64,000 nucleotides of DNA from Fuscovulum sp. (GTDB lineage: Bacteria > Pseudomonadota > Alphaproteobacteria > Rhodobacterales > Rhodobacteraceae): assembly GCA_035192965.1 (NCBI GenBank), contig CP136571.1:4149666-4213665 (forward strand), read 5' to 3'. Below the pieces are notes generated by a model. It worked only from the letters and a program-made list of their open reading frames with translations, was not told where the DNA came from and did no database searches. Positions 27,759 through 35,590 of this stretch are shown here, one piece after another. Both the position numbers and the translations under genes were made by a program. Numbering within the stretch: the stretch's first letter is position 1; each line of letters begins with the position of its first letter.

Positions 27759-28523
27759 ATGTTTTTCGAGGTTGCAACCCACCTTGCCGTGCTGCTGATC
27801 CTTGCCGCCTTTCTGGCCGGGTTCGTGGATTCCATTGCGGGCGGCGGTGGGCTGATCACGGTGCCGGCGCTGTTGCTGGCGGGGGCATCGCCCATCGAAG
27901 CGCTGGCGACGAACAAGCTGCAAGGCACCTTTGGCGCGGCGACGGCGACCGTCAGCTATGCCCGTGCCGGGCATGTCGATCTGCGCCAACAGGTTGGAAT
28001 GGCAGTGATTTCTGCACTAGGCGGGGCTTTGGGGGCGCTGGTGGCGCATCTGATTCCGGTGGAACTTTTGCGGATTCTGATGCCCGTGGTGCTGGTGGCG
28101 GTGGCCTTGTTCTTTGCGTTGAAGCCGGGGTTGAGCGATGAGGACCGGGTGCAGCGGATGCGGCCGGGGGTGTTTGCGGTGACGGCAGTGCCGCTGGTGG
28201 CGGCCTATGACGGGTTCTTCGGACCGGGGACGGGATCGTTCTTCATGCTGGCTTTCGTGATGCTGGCGGGGTTTGGTGTGCTGAAGGCCACCGCGCATAC
28301 CAAGCTTCTGAATTTTGCGAGCAATATCGGGTCTTTGGCGGTGTTCATCCCATCGGGTGCGATGTGGTGGATGATGGGATCGGCCATGGCCTTGGCGCAA
28401 GTGGCGGGAGCGGCGCTTGGCGCCAAACTGGCGATGCGGGTGGGCGCGCGGCTGATAAAGCCACTGCTGGTGGTGACATCGACGGCGATGGCGGGGCGGC
28501 TTTTGTGGCAGGTTTTCGCGTAG
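27759..28523 (+). CDS. TSUP (TauE/SafE, YfcA-like) family transporter
   Basis: 254 residues with about eight hydrophobic helices. The opening AFLAGFVDSIAGGGGLITVPALL and the mirrored FFGPGTGSFFMLAFVMLAG are the paired signatures of TSUP carriers, with the family's ATNKLQGTFGAATA block. Family knowledge: TSUP proteins export sulfite, sulfoacetate or related organosulfur anions. There is no sulfur-gene context here, so the substrate is open. GAAGGCGGG precedes the ATG. Confidence 0.85.
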   Translation: MFFEVATHLAVLLILAAFLAGFVDSIAGGGGLITVPALLLAGASPIEALATNKLQGTFGAATATVSYARAGHVDLRQQVGMAVISALGGALGALVAHLIPVELLRILMPVVLVAVALFFALKPGLSDEDRVQRMRPGVFAVTAVPLVAAYDGFFGPGTGSFFMLAFVMLAGFGVLKATAHTKLLNFASNIGSLAVFIPSGAMWWMMGSAMALAQVAGAALGAKLAMRVGARLIKPLLVVTSTAMAGRLLWQVFA

Positions 28524-28561
28524 TTTTTCCCGTTAAAACATAGGGTTAGGTTGAAAACGGC

Positions 28562-28612
28562 TGTGCAGCGCGTGGTGCAGACGGCTGTGCAGACGGGCGT
28601 ATGCACGCAGCG
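28562..28612 (+). repeat. 51-bp dispersed repeat, copy 1
   Basis: The 51-bp unit holds three GTGCAG hexamers and an inverted GTGCA...TGCAC pair. It is 50/51 identical to 52611-52661. It lies in the 143-bp spacer between the TSUP transporter and zapE. A small inverted repeat CGTTAA-CC-TTAACG (28625-28638) follows. No coding role is evident. Confidence 0.85.
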
Positions 28613-28666
28613 AACGGTGGTGGGGCGTTAACCTTAACGGAAGTTCACACTTTTGGGGCCAGACCC

Positions 28667-29755
28667 TCAGACCTTATCGCCACCCCAATCCACCGCCTGC
28701 ATCTCGCGCAGACGGGAGGCGGTGCGTTCAAACTCGAAGCTGCCTTCACCTTCGATATAGAGCCGTTCGGGTTCATCAGCGGCAGAACAGATCAGCCTGA
28801 CCTTCGCCTCGTAGAGCGCGTCGATGAGGGTGACGAAGCGTTTCGCCTCGTTGTAGTTGGATGCCGAGAGCTGGGGGATATCTTCAAGGATCAACACCCG
28901 AACTGCCTGCGCGATGGCAAGGTAATCGCCGGGGCCGAGGGGGCGGGCGCAAAGCTCCCAGAAAGAAGCGCGGGCGATGCCATTGGCGAAGCGCGGCACT
29001 TCGACCGTGCGGCCATTGACGGGAAGGGTCAGCACCTCGCCCGAAGAACCGCCGGTGAGATCGGACCAGATGGCGTTGATTTCGCCGCGCACGCGACCGG
29101 CGGGGTGGAAATAAACCTGCGCGCCTTGCAGGCGGTGCTGGCGGTAATCGGTCGGGCTTTCGAGTTCGACCACATGCAGGCGGTCACGGATCAGCGCGAT
29201 GAAGGGCAGGAACAGCGCGCGGTTGAGGCCGTTCTTGTACAGGTCTTCGGGCGGGCGGTTGGAGGTCGTGACGATCACCACCCCGGCTGAGAGCAGTTTT
29301 TCGAAGAGGCGGCCCACGACCATGGCATCGGTGATGTCGTTGATCTGCATTTCATCAAAGGCCAGCAGACGCGTGCCGGCGATGATGGCATCGGCAACGG
29401 GGGCGAGCGGGTCTTCGACGCCCTTCTTGCGGGCGTCGTGCATGCCTTTGTGGATTTCCTGCATGAAGGCATGGAAATGGACGCGGCGTTTGGCGGTGAT
29501 GGCGGTGGCGTCGGTAAACAGGTCCATCACCATGGATTTGCCGCGCCCCACACCGCCCCAGAGATAGAGCCCCTTTGGCGGGGTGACGGGCTTGGCAAAG
29601 AGGCCGGCAAACAGGCCGACGCGGCGGTCGGCGTTGGATTCGAGCCAGTTGCGCAGGCCTTCCAGCGTGGTCAGCACGGCATGTTGCGCCGGATCGGCGC
29701 GGAGCGTGCCGGAGGCGATGCGCTGGTCGTAAATCTCAATCAGGGTTTGCCGCAT
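28667..29755 (-). CDS. zapE: Cell division protein ZapE (AFG1-like ATPase)
   Basis: 362 residues from ATG 29755 (MRQTLIEIYDQRIASG); the extension to 29830 looks spurious. Walker A is GGVGRGKSMVMD, Walker B LLAFDEMQINDITDAM, sensor-1 VIVTTSNRPPEDLYKNGLNR, all standard for ZapE/AFG1. Family knowledge: ZapE associates with the Z-ring under stress; the mitochondrial homologue is AFG1. It is monocistronic, with a separate spacer of about 200 bases before the flagellar region. Confidence 0.9.
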   Translation of the reverse strand: MRQTLIEIYDQRIASGTLRADPAQHAVLTTLEGLRNWLESNADRRVGLFAGLFAKPVTPPKGLYLWGGVGRGKSMVMDLFTDATAITAKRRVHFHAFMQEIHKGMHDARKKGVEDPLAPVADAIIAGTRLLAFDEMQINDITDAMVVGRLFEKLLSAGVVIVTTSNRPPEDLYKNGLNRALFLPFIALIRDRLHVVELESPTDYRQHRLQGAQVYFHPAGRVRGEINAIWSDLTGGSSGEVLTLPVNGRTVEVPRFANGIARASFWELCARPLGPGDYLAIAQAVRVLILEDIPQLSASNYNEAKRFVTLIDALYEAKVRLICSAADEPERLYIEGEGSFEFERTASRLREMQAVDWGGDKV

Positions 29756-29963
29756 ACCTTTGTATACTGTCGGGAACCGGGCCTGGGAAGGCCTTGCCGT
29801 GCAGGCCGGGGGTGGGCTGTAAGCGGCCATCCCTTTGGATGGGGTTCAGACCTTTGGGCGTGACGCACTTCCGGAGGAGAGGATGCCCCCCTGAGAGTAA
29901 TATAGGTAAATTGCCTTTAACCGATGCGCGAGTCGATGCGCTTCGACAATGAAGGTGGCGAAG

Positions 29964-30143
29964 ATGCAGAACGCTTTTCAGACTATGCCTGCTGGACTGA
30001 ACGACGTAAGCTTTGGTCGTAGTTACGCAGTACATGGTGATACAGTGCCAGAGTTCCGCATGCCGCCCGGTTGGTGGTTGCTGCCTGCCGTTGTCGGCGG
30101 GATCGGTGGTTGGGTGATGCTGATTTCAGCGATCTTTTTCTAA
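29964..30143 (+). CDS. Small single-helix membrane protein, unknown
   Basis: 59 residues from ATG 29964, preceded by GAAGGTGG at good spacing; an ATG at 29949 would add five residues. A soluble N-terminal half precedes a C-terminal hydrophobic helix (PPGWWLLPAVVGGIGGWVMLISAIFF). No family is recognised. It precedes the GAF gene by 68 bases on the same strand at the edge of the flagellar locus. Confidence 0.5.
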   Translation: MQNAFQTMPAGLNDVSFGRSYAVHGDTVPEFRMPPGWWLLPAVVGGIGGWVMLISAIFF

Positions 30144-30211
30144 GGTTACGGCCTTGGCCCCGTGCGGGCGGCGCCTGTGCCGGGAAACGGACTGACGCGC
30201 AAGAGGCGGAA

Positions 30212-30967
30212 ATGGCAGTGGCCCATCTATACGGATTGACTCCGATCCGGTCCGAGGCACCGCGCGCACCGCGCATGTCTGTGGAACCAAGTGATTTCGC
30301 CACCGTTGCCGACTTGGCCCTGAGCATATCGGGCTGTTCGCGGGTGTGCATCCGACTGACGAACCCTGACACCGGGGAAGTGCGGCTGGCCTTTTTCCCA
30401 GAACGCAGCACAGAAGGCACCCCCAAAGGCGGCAGCTTGATCGATCTGCCTGCGGCGCTGTTGGCGCAGGGGCAGCGAGTGGTGCAGATCGCCGGAACAG
30501 CGCTGGAGCAAGAGGCGGCAGGGGCCGGTTTTCCGGGGCTGACGCTGTATGCAGGGTTCACGCTGCGGTCACAGGAGGGGCGCAAGCTGGGTGTGCTGGC
30601 CGTACTGGATGAGCGGCAAAGCGAGATGCCGGAAGCCGTGCTGTTGCAGCTGCGGCAACTGGCCGAGATCCTTTCGCGCGGGATCGGGATGGCGGCATCG
30701 ACCGTCCGCACGATGGCGCGGCAATCGCTGGGATTGATGCAGGATCTTCTGGAACTTGACGAACAGGCTGTGTCAGCCGAAGTGACCGGCCTGTTGCGCT
30801 ATGCCGCCGGGCGGGAGCCATCGGTGGCAGAGGCAATGGCCATGCGCGAGGCCGGGTTGGCGGTGGAAGCGGAAGGTGTGCTTCTGCTGACGCCGATGGC
30901 GCGCGACATTCTGTATATTCACGGGTTCCGGGTGACCGGGCACAAACCCGCAGGACCGGCGGCCTGA
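30212..30967 (+). CDS. GAF-domain protein beside fliA, unknown function
   Basis: 251 residues from ATG 30212, preceded by AAGAGGCGGAA. Residues about 25-170 resemble a GAF sensor domain (FATVADLALSISGCSRVCIRLTN, then GLTLYAGFTLRSQEGRKLGVLAVLDERQ). The remaining 80 residues are mostly helical with no output domain. It converges on fliA across a terminator. A cytoplasmic redox or ligand sensor acting on flagellar genes is possible, but this is inference from position only. Confidence 0.65.
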   Translation: MAVAHLYGLTPIRSEAPRAPRMSVEPSDFATVADLALSISGCSRVCIRLTNPDTGEVRLAFFPERSTEGTPKGGSLIDLPAALLAQGQRVVQIAGTALEQEAAGAGFPGLTLYAGFTLRSQEGRKLGVLAVLDERQSEMPEAVLLQLRQLAEILSRGIGMAASTVRTMARQSLGLMQDLLELDEQAVSAEVTGLLRYAAGREPSVAEAMAMREAGLAVEAEGVLLLTPMARDILYIHGFRVTGHKPAGPAA

Positions 30968-30974
30968 TCAAACG

Positions 30975-31041
30975 GGATCGCGGCGGGTGCGGGGGCCGGA
31001 TCGGCCCCCTGCTACCATTTCAAAGCCTTTGGCCGCGATCC
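30975..31041. terminator. Bidirectional terminator between the GAF gene and fliA
   Basis: An 8-bp GC stem GGGGGCCG/CGGCCCCC with a three-base loop (30991-31009) is nested within a 10-bp inverted repeat GGATCGCGGC (30975-30984) / GCCGCGATCC (31032-31041). The position between convergent stops fits a shared terminator, though there is no strong T-tract. Confidence 0.5.
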
Positions 31042-31042
31042 A

Positions 31043-31762
31043 TCATTCCCCCTCCATCGCCACGATGCTTTCGCGCAGGCGGCCGACGGCGGCTTTCTTG
31101 ATCTGGCTGACGCGGCCCGTGGTGACGCCGAGGATTTCGGCGATTTCGTAGACGTTCAATTCTTCGACGAAGTAGAGTTGCAGGACCATCGCCTCACGTT
31201 CGGGCAGGTCGCCCAGGGCGCGGCGGAGCATCTTGCGCATCTGATCCTGATGCATCTTGTCTTCGACGGAGCGGTGACCGTCGGAGAAGAGCATGGAATG
31301 GTCTGAATAGACCTCATCCAGTGACTTGATCGAGCTGGCGCCGAACTGGGTTTCCCAGTCTTCAAGCTCGGCCACGGTGATGCCCATATCGGCGGCGATT
31401 TCGGCCTTTTCCGGGGTGCGGAGAAGCTGCTGTTCCAGTTTTAGCACCGAGGCGCGCATCCGCTGTTGCATCACGATGGTGGCGCGGCAGAGGGATGACG
31501 AGGCGCGGAGGTAGTCGATGATGGAACCGCGGATACGGATGGCGGCATAGGCGGCGAAAGTCGCCCCCTGTCGCGGGGTGTAGCGCTGGGCGGCATCGAC
31601 GAGGCCCATATAGCCCACCTGAAGCATATCCTCGACCTCGGCCATGCGGCCGACGCGGCCGTGCATGTGCCAGGCGATCTTGCGGACGAGGTCCATGTGA
31701 GAGCGAACCAGCTTTTCGGGCGAGGGCCCGTCCTGTTCGGCATAGCGTTTGGCGAGCATCAT
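31043..31762 (-). CDS. fliA: Flagellar sigma factor FliA (sigma-28)
   Basis: 239 residues from ATGATG at 31762. Region 2 is LVRSHMDLVRKIAWHMHGRV...VEDMLQVGYMGLVDAAQRY...FAAYAAIRIRGSIIDYLR; region 3 and region 4 (LPEREAMVLQLYFVEELNVYEIAEILGVTTGRVSQI) follow. Family knowledge: FliA directs late flagellar genes and is held by FlgM, encoded here at 37408. It is third in flhA-flhF-fliA, 34 bases after flhF, so its synthesis depends on the sigma-54 promoter of flhA. Predicted FliA sites occur before fliC, fliD, fliS and two accessory genes. Confidence 0.95.
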   Translation of the reverse strand: MMLAKRYAEQDGPSPEKLVRSHMDLVRKIAWHMHGRVGRMAEVEDMLQVGYMGLVDAAQRYTPRQGATFAAYAAIRIRGSIIDYLRASSSLCRATIVMQQRMRASVLKLEQQLLRTPEKAEIAADMGITVAELEDWETQFGASSIKSLDEVYSDHSMLFSDGHRSVEDKMHQDQMRKMLRRALGDLPEREAMVLQLYFVEELNVYEIAEILGVTTGRVSQIKKAAVGRLRESIVAMEGE

Positions 31763-31796
31763 TCGCGCCCTTTCTTGGAAAGTTCGGGAAAGCGGG

Positions 31797-32693
31797 TCAT
31801 TCGGCAGCCTCTGCCAGTGCAGGCGTCCAGCCAGAGGCCCAGTTGCGGAGATCGGCGGGACCGGGGCGGGAAAGGGCGTTGACCAGCCCTGCCCCGGCGG
31901 CGATCCGGGTGAGTTTGAGGCCTGCCGTGGCGATGGCCTGCAATTCGTCGCGTTCGGGCCACCACTGATCAAGGCCCGTGAGTGTGACAGTGGGGGCGAA
32001 GGCCTGCCAGTCGTGGCAAAGCCGCGCGATGCGCGCGGGGTGGAGGCCGACGGGCAGGCAAAGCACAAGCTCGGCCCCATCGGTTTCGATCAGACGCGCG
32101 GCCAGCCCTGCGGCCTGATCGGCGCAATCGGACAGGTCGATGATCTGCGGCATGGCGGTGGACGGCCCCGGAAGGGCCATGGCCTGCGCGGTGTTGGGAC
32201 GGTCGGGCGTAAGGCCCATGAGGCGGCACCAGCCGCGCAGGCGATCCTCGACCAGCGACGCCGCCGGGAGGGGGGCGATGATCTGCGGGCGCGCGCCGGG
32301 CTGGGCCAGCATGAGGCGGGCGGCAAGGCGGGCGGCGAGCATGGATTTGCCCGCGCCGGGGGGGCCTGCGATCAGGATGCGGGTGGGCCATTCCTCGGCC
32401 AGGCCATCGGGCAAGAGGAGGTGGCGGATCAGGTGATCCACGGGATCGGTGGCGGCGGCACGGCGGATGGAAGCCTGCATCGCGGCGGCAAAGTTGGCCG
32501 GTTCAGGGGCCGTGTCCCGCCGGGGTGGTTCGGGCGGGAGGCTGGCAGGATCAGCGTTGGGGGGAAGCGCGGTGATTTCCACCATCCCGCCGATATGGCG
32601 GGTGGACAGGATCAGCGCATCGGGGCCGAGGCAGCGCTGAAGCTCTTCCATCGCCTTGCGGCTGTCGGCGGCGCGGACGGTGATCGCGGTCAT
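31797..32693 (-). CDS. flhF: FlhF-like SRP-type GTPase with degenerate G motifs
   Basis: 298 residues, shorter than typical FlhF (about 360-430). The N-terminal B domain is recognisable (RKAMEELQRCLGPDALILSTR). The P-loop is GPPGAGKS at 110-117 instead of GPTGVGKT. The G3 DTAGR is replaced by IIDLSDCAD and the G4 TKLD by TGLDQWW. GTP binding may therefore be weak. Family knowledge: FlhF sets flagellum position and number with FlhG; no flhG follows here. It overlaps flhA by four bases. Confidence 0.8.
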   Translation of the reverse strand: MTAITVRAADSRKAMEELQRCLGPDALILSTRHIGGMVEITALPPNADPASLPPEPPRRDTAPEPANFAAAMQASIRRAAATDPVDHLIRHLLLPDGLAEEWPTRILIAGPPGAGKSMLAARLAARLMLAQPGARPQIIAPLPAASLVEDRLRGWCRLMGLTPDRPNTAQAMALPGPSTAMPQIIDLSDCADQAAGLAARLIETDGAELVLCLPVGLHPARIARLCHDWQAFAPTVTLTGLDQWWPERDELQAIATAGLKLTRIAAGAGLVNALSRPGPADLRNWASGWTPALAEAAE

Positions 32694-34843
32694 CTGTCAG
32701 CCCCCATCATATGCGGTTGCGGTTGCGTGGGGACCATGCGCGGCAATTGCGGCTGGCCACCGATGGAGGCCACCACTTCGACCCGGCGGTTGTCAGACAG
32801 TTCGTTGATGCCCATGACGATGGCATCGGGCAGGTGGGGGCGCAGGAAATGCGCGAAGCTGCGGCGCAACTGGCCGGCGACGATGACAACGGCCTGCTTG
32901 CCCTGCCCCGTGGCGGTTTCCAGCGCGTCGGAGATCGACTTGATCAGGGTGCCGGCAAGGCCCGTGTCCAGCACCAGCCCGTCATCGCCGCCCTGGCGGC
33001 GGGCGCGGATCAGAAGCTGTTCCAGTTCGGCATCCAGCGTGATCAGCGGCAGGGGCGTGTTGATCGGCACCATCTGTTGCAGCAGAAGCGGGATCAGCAT
33101 GGGGCGCAGGCATTCGGCCATGTCGGCGGCCGACAGGTTGCGCGGGGCAAGTTCGGCCACGCCTTCGAGGATACGGCGCAGATCGCCGACCGGGATGCGT
33201 TCGGCCAGAAGCGCGCGCAGTACGGCGGTGACGGTGTGCAGCGGCACCAGTTTCGGCACCACCGCATTCACCAGCGTGGGCGACACGCGGGCCAGCGTAT
33301 CAAGCAGGACCTGCACGTCATCGGGACCGATCAGATCGCCCGCATGTTTGTACAGAAGCTGCGACAGATGGGTGGCGATGACGGATTCGGGTTCGACCAC
33401 CACGTGATCATCAGCCTCTGCCTCGGGCAGCTGATGGGGAAGGATCCAGACGGCATCCAGACCGAAGGAGGGATCCTTGACTTCGACCCCTTTCAGCTTG
33501 CGGGTGGAGTTGGCACCCGGGATGGCAAGCTTGCGGTCGGGGTAGACGACATCTTCGCCCCGGATCGCCTGACCGATGCGGATGCGGTACTGGTTGGGCG
33601 ACAGTGTCAGGTCATCGCGGATGCGGACGCCGGGGACGACGAAACCCATCGCCTTTGACACTTCGCGACGGATGCCGGTGATGCGCTGGACCAGCGCGCC
33701 GCCGCCTTCGCCTGCCAGCGGGATCAGGGCATAGCCGATTTGCAGCGAGACGGCGGCATGATCGGCCACGTCTTCGGCAGTGATCGCCTCAAGCCCCGGG
33801 CGGGCCGCATCTGCCGCAGGGGCGGCTTTGCCTTCGGCAGGGGCGTCATCCGTGCTGCCATCACGTTTTTCGGTGCTGCCATACCAGGCCAGAACACCGG
33901 CGACGGCGGCGAAGAACAGGAACATCGCGTTGGGCATGCCGGGGACGATGCCGATGATCGCCATGACGCCCGCCACGGGCAGCCAAGCCTGACGGATATG
34001 GATCTGCTTGGCGATGAGGGTGGACATGTCATTCGCGGAAGAGACGCGGGTGACGATGATGGCGGTGGCGATGGACAGAAGCAGCGCCGGGATCTGGGCG
34101 ACAAGGCCATCGCCGATCGTCAGGACGAGGTAGACTTCGCCAGCCTCGGACAGGCTGAGGCCGTGCTGAAGCATCCCGATCAGGATGCCGCCGATGATGT
34201 TGATGGCGAGGATGAGGATGCCCGCCATGGCATCGCCCTTGACGAACTTTCCGGCCCCGTCCATCGCACCGTAGAAGTCGGCCTCCGCCGCCACTTCGGC
34301 GCGGCGGTCCCGTGCCTGATCGGGGGTCAGGATGCCGGCGTTCAGATCGGCGTCGATCGCCATCTGCTTGCCCGGCATGGCATCAAGGGTGAAGCGGGCC
34401 GACACTTCGGACACGCGGCTTGCACCCTTGGTGATCACGACGAGGTTGATGATCACGAGGATCGTGAAGACCAGCAGACCCACGATGAAGTTGCCTGCGA
34501 TGACGAAGTTCCCGAAGGCCTGGATCACCTGACCTGCGGCGTCATGGCCGGTGTGACCTTCGGCCAGCACGATACGGGTGGAGGCGACGTTCAGCGCGAG
34601 GCGGAAGATCGTGGCGATGAGCAGGAGGCTGGGGAAGCTGGAGAAATCCAGCGGGCGATAGCTGTAGAGGGCGACCATCAGGATCACCAGCGACAGCAGG
34701 ATATTGGCGACGAAGAACACGTCCAGCAGCAGGACCGGCAGCGGCAGCACCATCATCGCGATGATGACGAGGATCCCAAGCGGCAGAGCAAGGCCGCCCA
34801 TGGCGCCAGCCACGCCACGTGTGGTGAGGGCGGCGGCGCTCAT
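32690..34843 (-). CDS. flhA: Flagellar export gate protein FlhA
   Basis: 717 residues from ATG 34843. About eight membrane helices occupy the first 320 residues, with the FHIPEP-type region seen as LDFSSFPSLLLIATIFRLALNVASTRIVL and the GDAMAGILILAINIIGG block. The cytoplasmic domain (about 350-717) follows a charged linker. Family knowledge: FlhA forms the nonameric proton-driven gate of flagellar type III export. The in-frame extension to 35602 is antisense to the LPP20 gene and rejected. A perfect sigma-54 site lies about 80 bases upstream. Confidence 0.95.
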   Translation of the reverse strand: MSAAALTTRGVAGAMGGLALPLGILVIIAMMVLPLPVLLLDVFFVANILLSLVILMVALYSYRPLDFSSFPSLLLIATIFRLALNVASTRIVLAEGHTGHDAAGQVIQAFGNFVIAGNFIVGLLVFTILVIINLVVITKGASRVSEVSARFTLDAMPGKQMAIDADLNAGILTPDQARDRRAEVAAEADFYGAMDGAGKFVKGDAMAGILILAINIIGGILIGMLQHGLSLSEAGEVYLVLTIGDGLVAQIPALLLSIATAIIVTRVSSANDMSTLIAKQIHIRQAWLPVAGVMAIIGIVPGMPNAMFLFFAAVAGVLAWYGSTEKRDGSTDDAPAEGKAAPAADAARPGLEAITAEDVADHAAVSLQIGYALIPLAGEGGGALVQRITGIRREVSKAMGFVVPGVRIRDDLTLSPNQYRIRIGQAIRGEDVVYPDRKLAIPGANSTRKLKGVEVKDPSFGLDAVWILPHQLPEAEADDHVVVEPESVIATHLSQLLYKHAGDLIGPDDVQVLLDTLARVSPTLVNAVVPKLVPLHTVTAVLRALLAERIPVGDLRRILEGVAELAPRNLSAADMAECLRPMLIPLLLQQMVPINTPLPLITLDAELEQLLIRARRQGGDDGLVLDTGLAGTLIKSISDALETATGQGKQAVVIVAGQLRRSFAHFLRPHLPDAIVMGINELSDNRRVEVVASIGGQPQLPRMVPTQPQPHMMGADR

Positions 34844-34922
34844 GCGCGGGGTCCTTTGATGTGCAGGGCAGTTGTCATGGTGCTTGTGATCCCGTCCGGC
34901 GGTTCGTCTTCGGCGGGGGTTG

Positions 34923-34938
34923 TGCAAAGCCCGTGCCA
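34923..34938 (-). promoter_or_regulatory. Sigma-54 promoter of flhA-flhF-fliA
   Basis: TGGCACGGGCTTTGCA on the minus strand fits the RpoN consensus TGGCACRNNNNTTGCW at every fixed position. Start of transcription would be near 34911, giving a leader of about 68 bases. It faces away from the site at 34999. Confidence 0.88.
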
Positions 34939-34974
34939 ATCCGGGGGGCGGGGCAGGAAATGCTGCGGATTGGC
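34935..34974. repeat. Inverted repeat between divergent sigma-54 promoters
   Basis: GCCAATCCG (34935-34943) and CGGATTGGC (34966-34974) are perfect 9-bp arms. The left arm overlaps the -24 element of the flhA promoter. It may bind a regulator or be the trace of an old promoter duplication. Confidence 0.45.
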
Positions 34975-34998
34975 CAAGGCGCGATGGTGGCGCGGGGA

Positions 34999-35014
34999 TG
35001 GCACGGGGATTGCA
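34999..35014 (+). promoter_or_regulatory. Sigma-54 promoter of the LPP20-flgT-flgA-flgM operon
   Basis: TGGCACGGGGATTGCA is a full match to the RpoN consensus. The predicted start near 35025 leaves a 28-base leader to the ATG at 35054. Confidence 0.9.
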
Positions 35015-35053
35015 GAGAGGCGGCGACCGAGACTTGTGCGAAGGAAGCCCGCG

Positions 35054-35590
35054 ATGCGCTTTGTTGATGCCGTTATTCTTTCCCTGATCCTGGGCTTCGT
35101 GATGGGGGCCTGCACGTCGACTGCACCGCAGACCGCGACGGATGCCCTGCCGCTGAGCGCGACGGACCAGACTGTGCAGCTGGCCGAGGTGAAGGACAAT
35201 CTGGATGCCGCAGACCGGATGGGCGCGCCACCGCCTGCGGCCGTGGTGGCCGATGACACGCGTCCGCTGAAAGGGTTGGGCTTTGCCCAGATCGCAGGGC
35301 AACCCGGCAAGACGACGAATGAAAAGCGCCTGATGGCCATTCGTGCCGCGCGGATGGATGCGCTGCGCGACCTGACGGAACAGGTCCACGGCATCCGCAT
35401 CAACGCCACGACCACGATCCGCGAGGCGGTGGTCAAGGATGACAGCCTGTCCGCCGTGGTGCAGGGCACACTGCGCGGCGCGCGGACAACGCGGGTGGGC
35501 CCGTCGGGCAGCGACAGCTATGAGGTGGAGATGGTGCTGGACCGGGAGACGGTCGCCTATATCGTGCGCGCGCTGAAGGGGCGGGTGTGA
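35054..35590 (+). CDS. LPP20-family flagellar lipoprotein (FlgP-like)
   Basis: 178 residues. A lipoprotein signal ends in the lipobox VMGAC (Cys near residue 20). The C-terminal domain (about 75-178) is LPP20/FlgP-like: KRLMAIRAARMDALRDLTEQVHGIRINATTT and DSYEVEMVLDRETVAYIVRAL. Family knowledge: FlgP with FlgT forms outer rings around the basal body in Vibrio and Campylobacter. It is followed by flgT with a one-base stop/start overlap, supporting an outer-membrane ring role. First gene after the sigma-54 site at 34999. Confidence 0.75.
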   Translation: MRFVDAVILSLILGFVMGACTSTAPQTATDALPLSATDQTVQLAEVKDNLDAADRMGAPPPAAVVADDTRPLKGLGFAQIAGQPGKTTNEKRLMAIRAARMDALRDLTEQVHGIRINATTTIREAVVKDDSLSAVVQGTLRGARTTRVGPSGSDSYEVEMVLDRETVAYIVRALKGRV

